Shown here piece after piece: positions 29,090 through 36,866 of a DNA stretch of 60,468 bases. The notes below the pieces were generated by a model. It had not been told where the DNA came from. It saw only the letters and a list, made by a program, of their open reading frames with translations, and made no database searches. The stretch is from Verrucomicrobiota bacterium (GTDB lineage Bacteria; Verrucomicrobiota; Verrucomicrobiia; Limisphaerales; UBA8199). A program made the position numbers and the translations under genes. The stretch covers positions 1 to 60,468 of the forward strand of contig PSRM01000098.1 in NCBI GenBank assembly GCA_003176045.1, in the 5' to 3' direction. Numbering within the stretch: position 1 is the stretch's first letter; each line of letters starts with the position of its first letter.

Positions 29090-29140
29090 GGCAGGCTTTC
29101 CAGCCTGCCGGTTCACGGCGCTTTTCAGCGCCGTGGATCA
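29085..29140. repeat. Half palindromic element supplying the thiD stop codon
   Basis: Matches the left half of 26965-27140 (tgtagggcaggctttccagc ...), plus a second hairpin ccacggcgc-ttttc-gcgccgtgg-like. TAG at its outer end is the thiD stop. Further on, 29205-29245 has attcgcgttt decamer repeats. Confidence 0.85.
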
Positions 29141-29262
29141 AAACTTGATCTGTTTACATCGAATTCTAGGTTTCAAGGACTCTAGCCGCGAATGAGCCCA
29201 AATTAACTCGAATCAGTATTTATTCGCGTTTATTCGCGTTCATTCGCGGTTAGTTCAGCGCT

Positions 29263-30165
29263 TCAACGCCCAGCTACCAGGTCCTCACACACCCCATTCC
29301 AGAACTGCGCACATTTGGCGATTTCGGGCATCGAATTCTCCCAATGATATTCGTACTCGACGCAATAGGCGCCTTTAAAGTTTTGCCGCTTCAATTCGGC
29401 CATCATCTCCCTGACCTTGCACTGACCCGTGCCCCAGGGGACATCGTGCATTTGTAGGGCTTGCCCCTTCTTCTTAGGCACCGGTGACTCGGGGTCGGAT
29501 TCCGCCGGCACCAGATCTTTGAAATGCAGGCAGATGACACGGCCATCCAGTTTCTTAAGGCACTCAACAGGGTCGAGGCCCGAGCGCTTCCAATGACCCG
29601 TATCGGCGCAGGAACCCATCAATTTGGTGCGCCCCTTCACTGCCTCCAGGACGGTGTCCGGATTCCAATACCGTGAAGGTTTCGGGTGATCGTGAATGCC
29701 CACTTTGATGTTGTACTCGATGCACAATTTCTCGACCAAGTCGAGCGCCTCGGGCACCGGTTCGGCAACCAGCGTATCAATCCCCATCTTCTTCGCGAAC
29801 TCGAACACCTTTCGGCTTTGCGCCTCATCGGGCGGTAATTGGACCACACCAATGTTCACCAGCTTGATACCTTTGGCCGTCGCCGCATCGCGGATGGCTT
29901 GTGCGTCTTTATCGGACAACTCCACAGTGGTCACACGATTCGTGCCTTTCAGAATGACACCTCCGGAGAGACTCATGTATTTGATGCCTAACGCGGCCGT
30001 CTTGTTGATGCACTCGAATACGGTGAATTCTTTGAACGTGTAGGCATGGATCGCCAGTTGCCAGCCCAGTTGGTCGGCAGCACTCGGTTTGGTATCAGCA
30101 TCCTTGGCCACTGCGCCGAACGTGGTCATGATTATTCCGATGAGGAGACAGTATTTTCTAAACAT
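29263..30165 (-). CDS. Exported sugar phosphate isomerase/epimerase-like TIM barrel
   Basis: 300 aa from the ATG at 30165, chosen because a signal peptide follows (MFRKYCLLIGIIMTTFGAVA); a frame 16 codons longer lacks support. It is an AP-endonuclease-2/xylose-isomerase-like TIM barrel (about 35-300), with likely metal ligands in KVGIHDHPKP (His), GSCADTGHW (Asp/His), HFKD and a Glu in VEYEYHWE. The family acts on sugars or inositols; secreted members are frequent in Planctomycetes and Verrucomicrobia and are probably periplasmic enzymes on keto-sugars. It is divergent from a second isomerase-fold gene at 30679. Exact substrate unknown. Confidence 0.85.
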   Translation of the reverse strand: MFRKYCLLIGIIMTTFGAVAKDADTKPSAADQLGWQLAIHAYTFKEFTVFECINKTAALGIKYMSLSGGVILKGTNRVTTVELSDKDAQAIRDAATAKGIKLVNIGVVQLPPDEAQSRKVFEFAKKMGIDTLVAEPVPEALDLVEKLCIEYNIKVGIHDHPKPSRYWNPDTVLEAVKGRTKLMGSCADTGHWKRSGLDPVECLKKLDGRVICLHFKDLVPAESDPESPVPKKKGQALQMHDVPWGTGQCKVREMMAELKRQNFKGAYCVEYEYHWENSMPEIAKCAQFWNGVCEDLVAGR

Positions 30166-30213
30166 AACAGGCTTTAGTCGCAACATGCTGCAACGCCGCG
30201 TTATGACCGTCAA

Positions 30214-30678
30214 CGTGTTTCGGCGAAACGCGCGTCTTGTCTGTGGTTATCCGTGGCGAGGACGAAAAAGAAAGGCAGGAAAATTTTCTGGCAAGAAAAT
30301 GGAATTCAAAATCTTCCTGCCCCATAATTTTCCTGCCTTCAATTCCGTTTGCATTTTCCTGTCTTAAATTTTCCTGTCTTGGATCTCGCATCCGTGTTTA
30401 CCTGCAAATTTTTAGCGACGTAACATGCTGACCAGGCGCCACTAACCATTCACTACTCACTATTCACTATTCACAGCGTCCCTTTGGTTGCGGCTCCGCC
30501 TCGCTATGTTTATCCGTGGTGAGAGAAATTTGCTCCCCTTGGCTGAGCGGCGCCTTCCCTGTTTCACGTTTCACGTTTCACGCATCACGTTTCACGCATC
30601 ACGTTTCACCCATCACGTTTCACCCATCACGTTTTTTCACTTCCCTTTCTTCGCCGCCTCGCTACTTTCGCCTGACTT
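30214..30678. other. Repeat-rich gap between the two isomerase genes
   Basis: Contains an imperfect inverted repeat of caggaaaatttt / aaaattttcctg arms (about 30270-30390) related to the inner arms of 10295-10522, cactatt direct repeats (30453-30478), and ttcacgt/catcacgtttcac repeats (30560-30635). No gene is supported; the start of the xylose-isomerase-like gene follows directly. Confidence 0.7.
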
Positions 30679-31719
30679 ATGCCTAAAGCACATCGATACA
30701 AATTTTGTTTCGGACCCTGGAACATCAGCGAAGGACAGGACCCATACGGCCCCACAACACGCCCTGCTCAAACTTTCGATTGGAAATTGGCGCAACTCAA
30801 AAAGCTCGGATTTGACGCCATGATGTTCCACGACGATGACGCCGTGCCGGATATTGACGGCAAATCCGACGCCCAACTCCGCAAGGAAACCGGCGAACTC
30901 AAGAAAAAGCTGGCGGACGCCGGCGTGGCCGCCGAAATGGTCGCTCCCCGCCTTTGGTTCAGTCCCATGACCATGGATGGCGCCTATACCAGCAACGACT
31001 CCAAATGCCGGCAATATGCTATTGAACGCTCTCTGCGCTGTATTGACATCGCTAACTATCTCGGCACTGACCTGATCGTCCTCTGGCTGGCGCGCGAAGG
31101 CACTTACCTGCGCGAAGCCAAGAGTGGCCGCCGCAGCATCGAGTTGCTCGTCGAGGCCCTCGATAAAATGCTGGCCCACGACAAGAAGATTCGCCTCTCG
31201 ATCGAGCCCAAACCCAACGAACCGATGGACCACGCCTATCTGCCCACCATCGGCCACGCCCTGGCCATCGCCCAATTGACTCGCGACCCAAAACGCGTCG
31301 GCTGCCTCATCGAATCCGCCCACGCCATTCTTGCCGGCCTGGATCCCGCCGATGAAATTGATTTCGCCATGGCCTTTGGAAAGCTCTGGTCCCTCCACCT
31401 GAACGATCAGAACGGATTGAAATTCGATCAAGATAAGCCCTTCGGCAGCTCTAATCTCCGCGTCGCCTTCAATCAGGTCCGCGCCCTCGAACGCAATGGT
31501 TACGGCACCCACGGCGAATACGTCTGCTTCGACGTCCACCCCTTCCGCCCCACCAAAGTCGAACACTGGCTTGCGCACCTCGACAACAGCCGCCGCACCT
31601 TCCTCAAGCTCCTCAAGAAAGCCCGAAGCTTCGACGACAATAAAGCCAAACAGCTCATCGCCGACCGCAACCTCGCCGCCCTCGACCAAATGGTGCTCGA
31701 ACACCTGATGGGGGCGTGA
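30679..31719 (+). CDS. Xylose isomerase-family sugar isomerase
   Basis: 346 aa, somewhat shorter than the about 390 aa of actinobacterial XylA. No signal peptide, so cytosolic. The N-terminal motif FCFGPWNISEGQDPYG, LAREGTYLREAK (where XylA has WGGREG) and the metal-site block LSIEPKPNEPMDHAY identify the family; HLNDQNGLKFDQD carries later ligand positions. Aldose-ketose isomerisation of xylose or a related sugar is expected; the altered REG motif leaves the substrate open, and a partner role with the rhamnulokinase at 22.8 kb is conceivable but unproven. Confidence 0.85.
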   Translation: MPKAHRYKFCFGPWNISEGQDPYGPTTRPAQTFDWKLAQLKKLGFDAMMFHDDDAVPDIDGKSDAQLRKETGELKKKLADAGVAAEMVAPRLWFSPMTMDGAYTSNDSKCRQYAIERSLRCIDIANYLGTDLIVLWLAREGTYLREAKSGRRSIELLVEALDKMLAHDKKIRLSIEPKPNEPMDHAYLPTIGHALAIAQLTRDPKRVGCLIESAHAILAGLDPADEIDFAMAFGKLWSLHLNDQNGLKFDQDKPFGSSNLRVAFNQVRALERNGYGTHGEYVCFDVHPFRPTKVEHWLAHLDNSRRTFLKLLKKARSFDDNKAKQLIADRNLAALDQMVLEHLMGA

Positions 31720-32127
31720 AACGTGGTGCGTGAAACGTGAAACGTGAAACGTGAAACGTGAGCCGAGCAACTGCGCCTGAGTGGAGCCCACTGCCAGAGC
31801 ACACCGAGGGCGCGCAATCGCGCGGAGCGTCTTGGACTGCGCCAGTCCTCTGGCGCTTTGGATGAGGCCGGATAAAAGCCAAAGCGCTCCCGATGCATCG
31901 GGAGCGCACTCCAAAAGCTTCGCCCGAACCACTTGAAGATAATTCCGGCGTGCCGAAAACCCAACGGTCTCGAATGGCGCGAAGCTTTTGGAGTGCGCCG
32001 CATTCCGGCGCTTTCGGTTTACCTCCCACAGAACCCGATCGCCCAAACGCCCTCCCTTAGCCACAGCCTCGGGCAGCTCTGATTTCTGTCCTCTGCCCTC
32101 TGTCCTCTGCCCTCTGCCCTTCCCCCC
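31720..32127. repeat. acgtgaa heptamers, palindromes and ctctgcc heptamers
   Basis: acgtgaa units at 31728-31760; a palindromic compound at about 31820-32020 with gcgccagtcctctggcgc, gcgctcccgatgcatcgggagcgc-type and gaagcttttggagtgcg units in opposite orientations; ctctgtc/ctctgcc heptamers at 32090-32120. The region lies between convergent genes (sugar isomerase and trxB). The first unit also occurs at 22598-22631. No gene seen. Confidence 0.8.
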
Positions 32128-33057
32128 TCACTCCTTCCTCGCCGCCAAGTACCTCTCCGCCTCTATCGCCGCCGCGCACCCCGTCCCCGCCGCCGTGACC
32201 GCCTGCCTGTAAACACGATCCGCGCAGTCCCCCGCCACAAAAACCCCCGGTACATTCGTTGCCGTCCCGTGTTTCGGCACAATGTAACCATGCTCATCCA
32301 TCTCCAGCATCCCCTTGAAAAGCTGCGTATTCGGAATGTGCCCGATAGCCACAAAAACCCCCGAGCAATCAATCACACTCGTAGCATTTGTGTTCACATT
32401 CAACAACCGCACACCCGTGACTTTGTTCTGTTTCACGTCCAGAACCTCAGTGACCACCGAATCCCATATCGGTTTAATCTTTTGATGCGCGAACACCCGG
32501 TCCGCCATGATCCTGGACGCGCGCAATTGATCCCGCCGATGCACCAAGTACACGACTGACCCAAATCGCGTCAGATAAAGGGCTTCCTCACAAGCCGAGT
32601 CCCCTCCTCCAACCACAACCAGGGGCTTATCCCGGAAAATGGGCAGCGCGCCGTCACAGGTGGCGCAGTACGTCACTCCTTGATTTTCGAGCAGCGCCTC
32701 GCTTTCGATTCCCAGGTGCTTATGACTGGCCCCACTAGCGATGATTAGTGTCTCAGTCTCCATCGGCCCGCCATCCACAGTCAGCAAGAGGGAATCTTTG
32801 GACAATCTAACGGATTCCACCTCGCCAAAATGAACTCGCGCCCCGAAACGCTCGGCCTGCTTTTGCAACCGCGTCATCAGTTCGTTTCCGTCAATCCCCT
32901 CCGGAAACCCCGGATAATTCTCGACAACGCTGGTCGTCGTCAGCAACCCCCCGGGTTGGCGTCCCGTAAGCACTAACGGCTTCAAATTCGCTCTCGCGCT
33001 ATACAATGCTGCTGTCAACCCCGCGCAGCCCGAACCCATGATCACAACTTTCTCCAT
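32128..33057 (-). CDS. trxB: Thioredoxin reductase
   Basis: 309 aa, normal length. It passes electrons from NADPH through FAD to thioredoxin. The FAD motif GSGCAGLTAALYSARA (8-23) has Cys in place of the usual Gly/Pro at the third position of GxGxAG. The redox pair Cys131/Cys134 in YCATCDG, the NADPH motif VVVGGGDSACEEA (about 148-160) and the C-terminal FAD-binding GVFVAGDCADRVYRQAVTAAGTGCAAA are complete. It probably feeds the Bcp peroxiredoxin at 10.5 kb. The upstream gap 33058-33163 holds acgtgaa heptamers (33115-33140). Confidence 0.96.
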   Translation of the reverse strand: MEKVVIMGSGCAGLTAALYSARANLKPLVLTGRQPGGLLTTTSVVENYPGFPEGIDGNELMTRLQKQAERFGARVHFGEVESVRLSKDSLLLTVDGGPMETETLIIASGASHKHLGIESEALLENQGVTYCATCDGALPIFRDKPLVVVGGGDSACEEALYLTRFGSVVYLVHRRDQLRASRIMADRVFAHQKIKPIWDSVVTEVLDVKQNKVTGVRLLNVNTNATSVIDCSGVFVAIGHIPNTQLFKGMLEMDEHGYIVPKHGTATNVPGVFVAGDCADRVYRQAVTAAGTGCAAAIEAERYLAARKE

Positions 33058-33154
33058 CGCGCGCGCAAGTTAATTGTGGCGGCGAAGCCGCGCAAGTGGA
33101 GAGTGAACTGAGGTGCGTGAAACGTGAAACGTGAAACGTGAAAGAACTGTCCGT

Positions 33155-33198
33155 AGTCAGTAGTCAGTGGTCTTGTGGTCTCGTGGTCAGTGGTCTTT
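33155..33198. repeat. gtggtct-type heptamers overlapping a stop codon
   Basis: agtagtc/agtggtc/ttgtggtc heptamers, same family as 3906-3942. The stop codon and last nine or so codons of the small membrane protein gene lie inside them. Confidence 0.85.
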
Positions 33199-33541
33199 TC
33201 CTCCGCCACCTGCTCACCCTCCAAAAGAAAAGCCCAAAGACAATCACCCCGCAACCGTTCACCCCCATGGTGTACCCAAGCTTGTATGGAATGCCCGAAT
33301 TATTCTGCGAATAGATCGTCACGTCCCTGCCGATCAGAAGGTTCGGAAGGGACATCGGCATCAGCGCTCCCTGAATCAGCCCTCGCCGAAACCCAGCCGG
33401 CCCGGATTTTCCCATTCTTCTTTCAATATTTTCAAGTGTCCAACCGATGCAAGTAGCCGCCAGCAGTAGACAAGCCAGGCGGACAAATATCGCGCGGCTG
33501 CGGTGCCACAGTTTCAGCTGTTTCTGTTCCTCGTCGCTCAT
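33164..33541 (-). CDS. Small membrane protein, unknown
   Basis: 125 aa with two likely membrane segments (about residues 15-33 and 90-108) and a basic tail. Family not recognised. The last nine residues (RPLTTRPQDH) are encoded by heptamer repeats that also provide the TGA stop, so the native C-terminus has probably been replaced or extended by repeat DNA. It lies upstream of trxB on the same strand, but heptamer arrays fill the gap, so co-transcription is uncertain. Confidence 0.6.
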   Translation of the reverse strand: MSDEEQKQLKLWHRSRAIFVRLACLLLAATCIGWTLENIERRMGKSGPAGFRRGLIQGALMPMSLPNLLIGRDVTIYSQNNSGIPYKLGYTMGVNGCGVIVFGLFFWRVSRWRRKRPLTTRPQDH

Positions 33542-34021
33542 GGCTTGCGGAGCAGCTTTCGCGTTTCACGTTTCACGTTTATAGCATGTTTTTCGATAGC
33601 CCTTTGGTGCAAGAATAAAGCACCCGCTCCTTTGCTCAAAGACGAACCCCCATCTAAATACTGAAGGCTCAGTTCATCTTACTGCAATTGGCACGATCGG
33701 CGGCGCGCCGGCTGTCTCGGATCATCGCCAGAACGCGCTGTAAGGTGGTACCGAGGCGAGTGGCGCTTTTCAGCTTTTTTCGACCTGTGCCGTTAGATGG
33801 CACAGGTCCCGTTCATAATGGCCTATGGACCGATGTAAGTCTATCGCGCCCGTTCAGTACATTTGGCCGCGTGACAAGCGATATGCTATCACTAAAACAC
33901 TTGACTTGTCCCTGCTATTTCACCTAAGCTACCTCAGGTTGAACCGACAGGCGCGCGACATTGGTTTTGCGGATGACAGTTTCCAGGCGAGCGCAGAGTC
34001 GAGGTTTGGCCGCGAATTTCT
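33542..34021. other. Gene-free gap upstream of secreted protein operon
   Basis: 480 bp. ttcacgt heptamers at 33563-33582 and a hairpin acctgtgcc-n7-ggcacaggt at 33783-33807 without a T run. A TTGACT hexamer at 33901 is a possible -35 for the following gene, but no good -10 follows. I see no gene. Confidence 0.5.
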
Positions 34022-36028
34022 ATGCAAAAGCTCCTGGCTTCAGCGTTGCTGTTGGTGACACCAGCGCCTTTTTGCGTTGGGCAGGGCTGGGTGATGTTCT
34101 CCACGGGGGCGCCGAGCCGCATCTCAACTAACAATGCGGGCATTACGAGTGGCTTCGCTGCCGCGTACAATGGAGCCAGCAACACAAACTCCACGTTTCC
34201 GATTCCTGGCGTGTCCTGGTACTATGAGCTGTTCGTCGCAACGACGATTCAGACAACCATTGATGCATCCCTGTCCGGGTGGACCCCTGTTTTTTTGGGA
34301 ACCAACCTGGTTACGCCTGGACGCTTGGCCGCCTCGGACCCCAATGCCGGTGACCCTATCGGTATCCCAGTTCCTGGCGCAGCCCCAGGCGATATCCGAA
34401 ACTTCGCTGTTGTGGGTTGGTCCGCCAATCTCGGCTCGGACTGGAACGCAGTTTTCGCGGGTAGGCCGAGCACTCTTGTGACCGGCACAGGGAATGGCAC
34501 GACGCCAGTGACAGGCGCAGCGCTATGGAGCACTACTACCGCGCCCGCGCCGAAAGGGTGGACCAACGCGGATTTAACCTCTCAACTGGGCACCGCTCGA
34601 GGTTTGCAGGGCGCGTTTTATGGCATTTCGCCGGTGGCTCTGAATATTTACCTGGCGTCAGCGGGCGGACCTTATAACTCGATCTGGGGTGCAAATGGGC
34701 AGATACCAGCGATGAGTATGAACTACTACACGGTTAACTGCGCCGGGACGCCTGTTATCACTGGTCAACCCACAACTCAGGTGGTTGGCGTGGGACAAAG
34801 CGCAACATTTAGCGTTTTCGCAGGGTGCGCTACAGCCTACCAATGGCTGATGGACGGAACAAATCTTGCCGGGGCCACGAACCGTCTGTTGGTCGTAACA
34901 AATGTGCAACCCGCGAACGGCGGAGTCTATGCAGTAATTGTAACAAACCTTCAGGGCGGCATCACAAGCGCGCCCGCGGTCCTCAATGTTGGCCAACCCA
35001 TCCCCGGACTCTACAGCACCGGTGTTGACTCGGGCGGGAGATCCTTGCCGGGAGGTTCGACGGACCCGCATTGGAACCTGGGCGGCAACGCGACTGGCCC
35101 GGCTGTCGTGCTTGGCTCAACCAATCTTTTCGGCCAATGGACTGCGGATACGACAAATTCTTCATGGATCGCGATTCACGACAGCACAACCGAGCCTACC
35201 AACGTTCCTTATTCCTTCGACCAGACATTCGACCTAACCGGCTTTGATCTGAGCAGGGTGTTTCTGTGGGGCACGTGGTGGGGGGACGACAGCACCTCCC
35301 TGCTGCTCAATCGGCATGTAATCACCAACAGCGCGTTAAACCTCAGCGGGTTGGGTTGGGCTGTAAACGGACAAAGTGGATGGTTCAATTCCGGAACGAA
35401 CACGCTGAGCATCGAGATGAACGCCTCGGACGGAAATTGGGACGGTGTTCGACTCGAGCTGACCGGGGTGATTGGCCAGACTCTACCGGCAGCTACAGCA
35501 GTTTATGCTCGACCCACCGGTGTGGCTTTATTAATCAAAATTAGCGACCTGCTGACGAACGTAACCGATCCAGGCGGCAGCCCCATTTCGCTGATCGGAG
35601 TTGGCACCGACGGCGTCAATTTGCTCAGCACTAATGGAGCGACGCTGTTTACCAACAGCACGTATGTCCTCTACACCAACAGCGTCTCGCCGAATGTGAA
35701 TGACCGCTTCACTTATAACGTGCGCGATGTTCATGGGCAGCCAGGCTTCGGGACGGTATTGATCGTCCTGAGCAATAACATCGTTGGCCAAACTAACGTC
35801 AATCTCAGCGTTACCAGCTCGAATGTCACCGCGAACTTTTTCGGCGTGCCGGGTTATCGCTACACCGTCGAACGCTCCACGAATTTGACTCAGGGACTTG
35901 GCTGGGTCCCCATCAGCACGAATACAGCGCCAGCCGGCGGGCTAATGCAGGCGATTGATAATTTCCGCGACCTGGGTTTGTCGAATCCGCCACCCAGTTC
36001 CTACTACCGACTAAGGTATAGCCCATGA
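34022..36028 (+). CDS. Secreted Ig-domain protein with YRLR C-terminal module
   Basis: 668 aa. Signal peptide at residues 1-20 (KLLASALLLVTPAPFCVGQ). Residues about 20-240 are a beta-rich domain of unknown type. An Ig-like domain (about 243-322) is recognisable by ITGQPTTQVVGVGQSATFSV ... YQWLMDGTNLAGATN ... GGVYAVIVTN. The following part (330-490) looks like a carbohydrate-binding-like beta sandwich (FLWGTWWGDDSTSLLLNRH). The C-terminal module (about 590-668) ends SSYYRLRYSP, shared with the subtilase. Its stop overlaps the start of the next gene by four bases (ATGA), so the two secreted proteins are co-translated. Likely surface or extracellular, binding role inferred. Confidence 0.85.
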   Translation: MQKLLASALLLVTPAPFCVGQGWVMFSTGAPSRISTNNAGITSGFAAAYNGASNTNSTFPIPGVSWYYELFVATTIQTTIDASLSGWTPVFLGTNLVTPGRLAASDPNAGDPIGIPVPGAAPGDIRNFAVVGWSANLGSDWNAVFAGRPSTLVTGTGNGTTPVTGAALWSTTTAPAPKGWTNADLTSQLGTARGLQGAFYGISPVALNIYLASAGGPYNSIWGANGQIPAMSMNYYTVNCAGTPVITGQPTTQVVGVGQSATFSVFAGCATAYQWLMDGTNLAGATNRLLVVTNVQPANGGVYAVIVTNLQGGITSAPAVLNVGQPIPGLYSTGVDSGGRSLPGGSTDPHWNLGGNATGPAVVLGSTNLFGQWTADTTNSSWIAIHDSTTEPTNVPYSFDQTFDLTGFDLSRVFLWGTWWGDDSTSLLLNRHVITNSALNLSGLGWAVNGQSGWFNSGTNTLSIEMNASDGNWDGVRLELTGVIGQTLPAATAVYARPTGVALLIKISDLLTNVTDPGGSPISLIGVGTDGVNLLSTNGATLFTNSTYVLYTNSVSPNVNDRFTYNVRDVHGQPGFGTVLIVLSNNIVGQTNVNLSVTSSNVTANFFGVPGYRYTVERSTNLTQGLGWVPISTNTAPAGGLMQAIDNFRDLGLSNPPPSSYYRLRYSP

Positions 36029-36858
36029 AAAATCTCCTCCAAGGTATCGCTCGTAAGTCCCACCGATCTCTGGCTCAGGGCGCGTTCAAGAAACGCAAAA
36101 AAGGAGCGCACAACTCTGTTGTGCATGGCTGTTGGGTGCGTTTTGCCCCAGGAACCACGAACGCCTCGCACAACAGAGTTGTGCGCTCCGATCTTGAACG
36201 CGCCCTGTCCCTGGCCTCGTACGAAATCGTTGGGTTTTGCTTTCTGGCCCTTCTCAGCCTGCTCGGTCCGCCGGCCGCGAAAGCCGGCACCGTTGTCAAT
36301 GCGGACTGGACCGTGAATACGCCGATTCCGGCAGGCAGCCCCGTGGGAATAACTACCTTTCAATCGTTTCAAATTCTGGACAGTGCAGCTATATCCACCG
36401 TGACCGTGGACGTGAATATCAACGGTGGATATAACGGGAGCTTGTACGCCTACCTCACACTTCAGGATGCCAACGGCCACACCGCGACCGAAACACTGCT
36501 GAACCAGATCGGAACTTCATCGTCCAATCCGTTCGGCTCATCCGGCGCAGGCATGAACGTCACTTTGAGCGACAATGGGACTGCCAATGGGACCATCCAT
36601 CTGGCCGCTGGAATTCCCACCGGGCTTTGGCTGCCGGATGCGAACAGTTCTTTGAACGGGACGTTTGGAGGGCTCACCGCCAACGGAACATGGACGCTTT
36701 TCGTAGCAGCGACCTACGCCGGTGTTCCAACCGGCACTTTGCAAAGCTGGGGGTTGAATGTTGCCACCGTGCCCGAGCCGGGATTCTTCAGTCTCGCAAT
36801 CCTGTCCTGCGCACTCTGGACCAAACAACGCCTCACCAGGCGCGGGTCGCCCGCGTAA
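36025..36858 (+). CDS. PEP-CTERM protein with a palindrome inserted before its signal peptide
   Basis: 277 aa. The ATG is fixed by the ATGA overlap with the previous gene. Residues 1-17 look like a normal basic signal-peptide start, but the hydrophobic core (VGFCFLALLSLLG) appears only at about residue 70. In between, 36076-36207 is a 132-bp nested palindrome, exactly 44 codons, read in frame. The mature domain (about 89-250) resembles the P/Homo-B type (TVDVNINGGYNGSLYAYLTLQD ... NGTWTLFVAATYAGVPTGTLQSWGL). A C-terminal VPEP motif, hydrophobic helix and RLTRR make a PEP-CTERM signal. Whether such a long n-region still allows export is open. Confidence 0.85.
   Translation: MKNLLQGIARKSHRSLAQGAFKKRKKGAHNSVVHGCWVRFAPGTTNASHNRVVRSDLERALSLASYEIVGFCFLALLSLLGPPAAKAGTVVNADWTVNTPIPAGSPVGITTFQSFQILDSAAISTVTVDVNINGGYNGSLYAYLTLQDANGHTATETLLNQIGTSSSNPFGSSGAGMNVTLSDNGTANGTIHLAAGIPTGLWLPDANSSLNGTFGGLTANGTWTLFVAATYAGVPTGTLQSWGLNVATVPEPGFFSLAILSCALWTKQRLTRRGSPA
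36076..36207. repeat. Nested palindromic element inside a PEP-CTERM gene
   Basis: Perfect outer inverted repeats 36076-36091 / 36192-36207 (16 bp) and perfect inner ones 36103-36124 / 36168-36189 (22 bp). 132 bp, a multiple of three, without stops in the gene frame. Confidence 0.93.
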
Positions 36859-36866
36859 CAGGAACT

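Noticed and set aside
30637..32064. 475-codon open frame on the minus strand opposite the xylose-isomerase-like gene
   Set aside because: Antisense of a conserved gene in GC-rich DNA, and runs through heptamer repeats at both ends.
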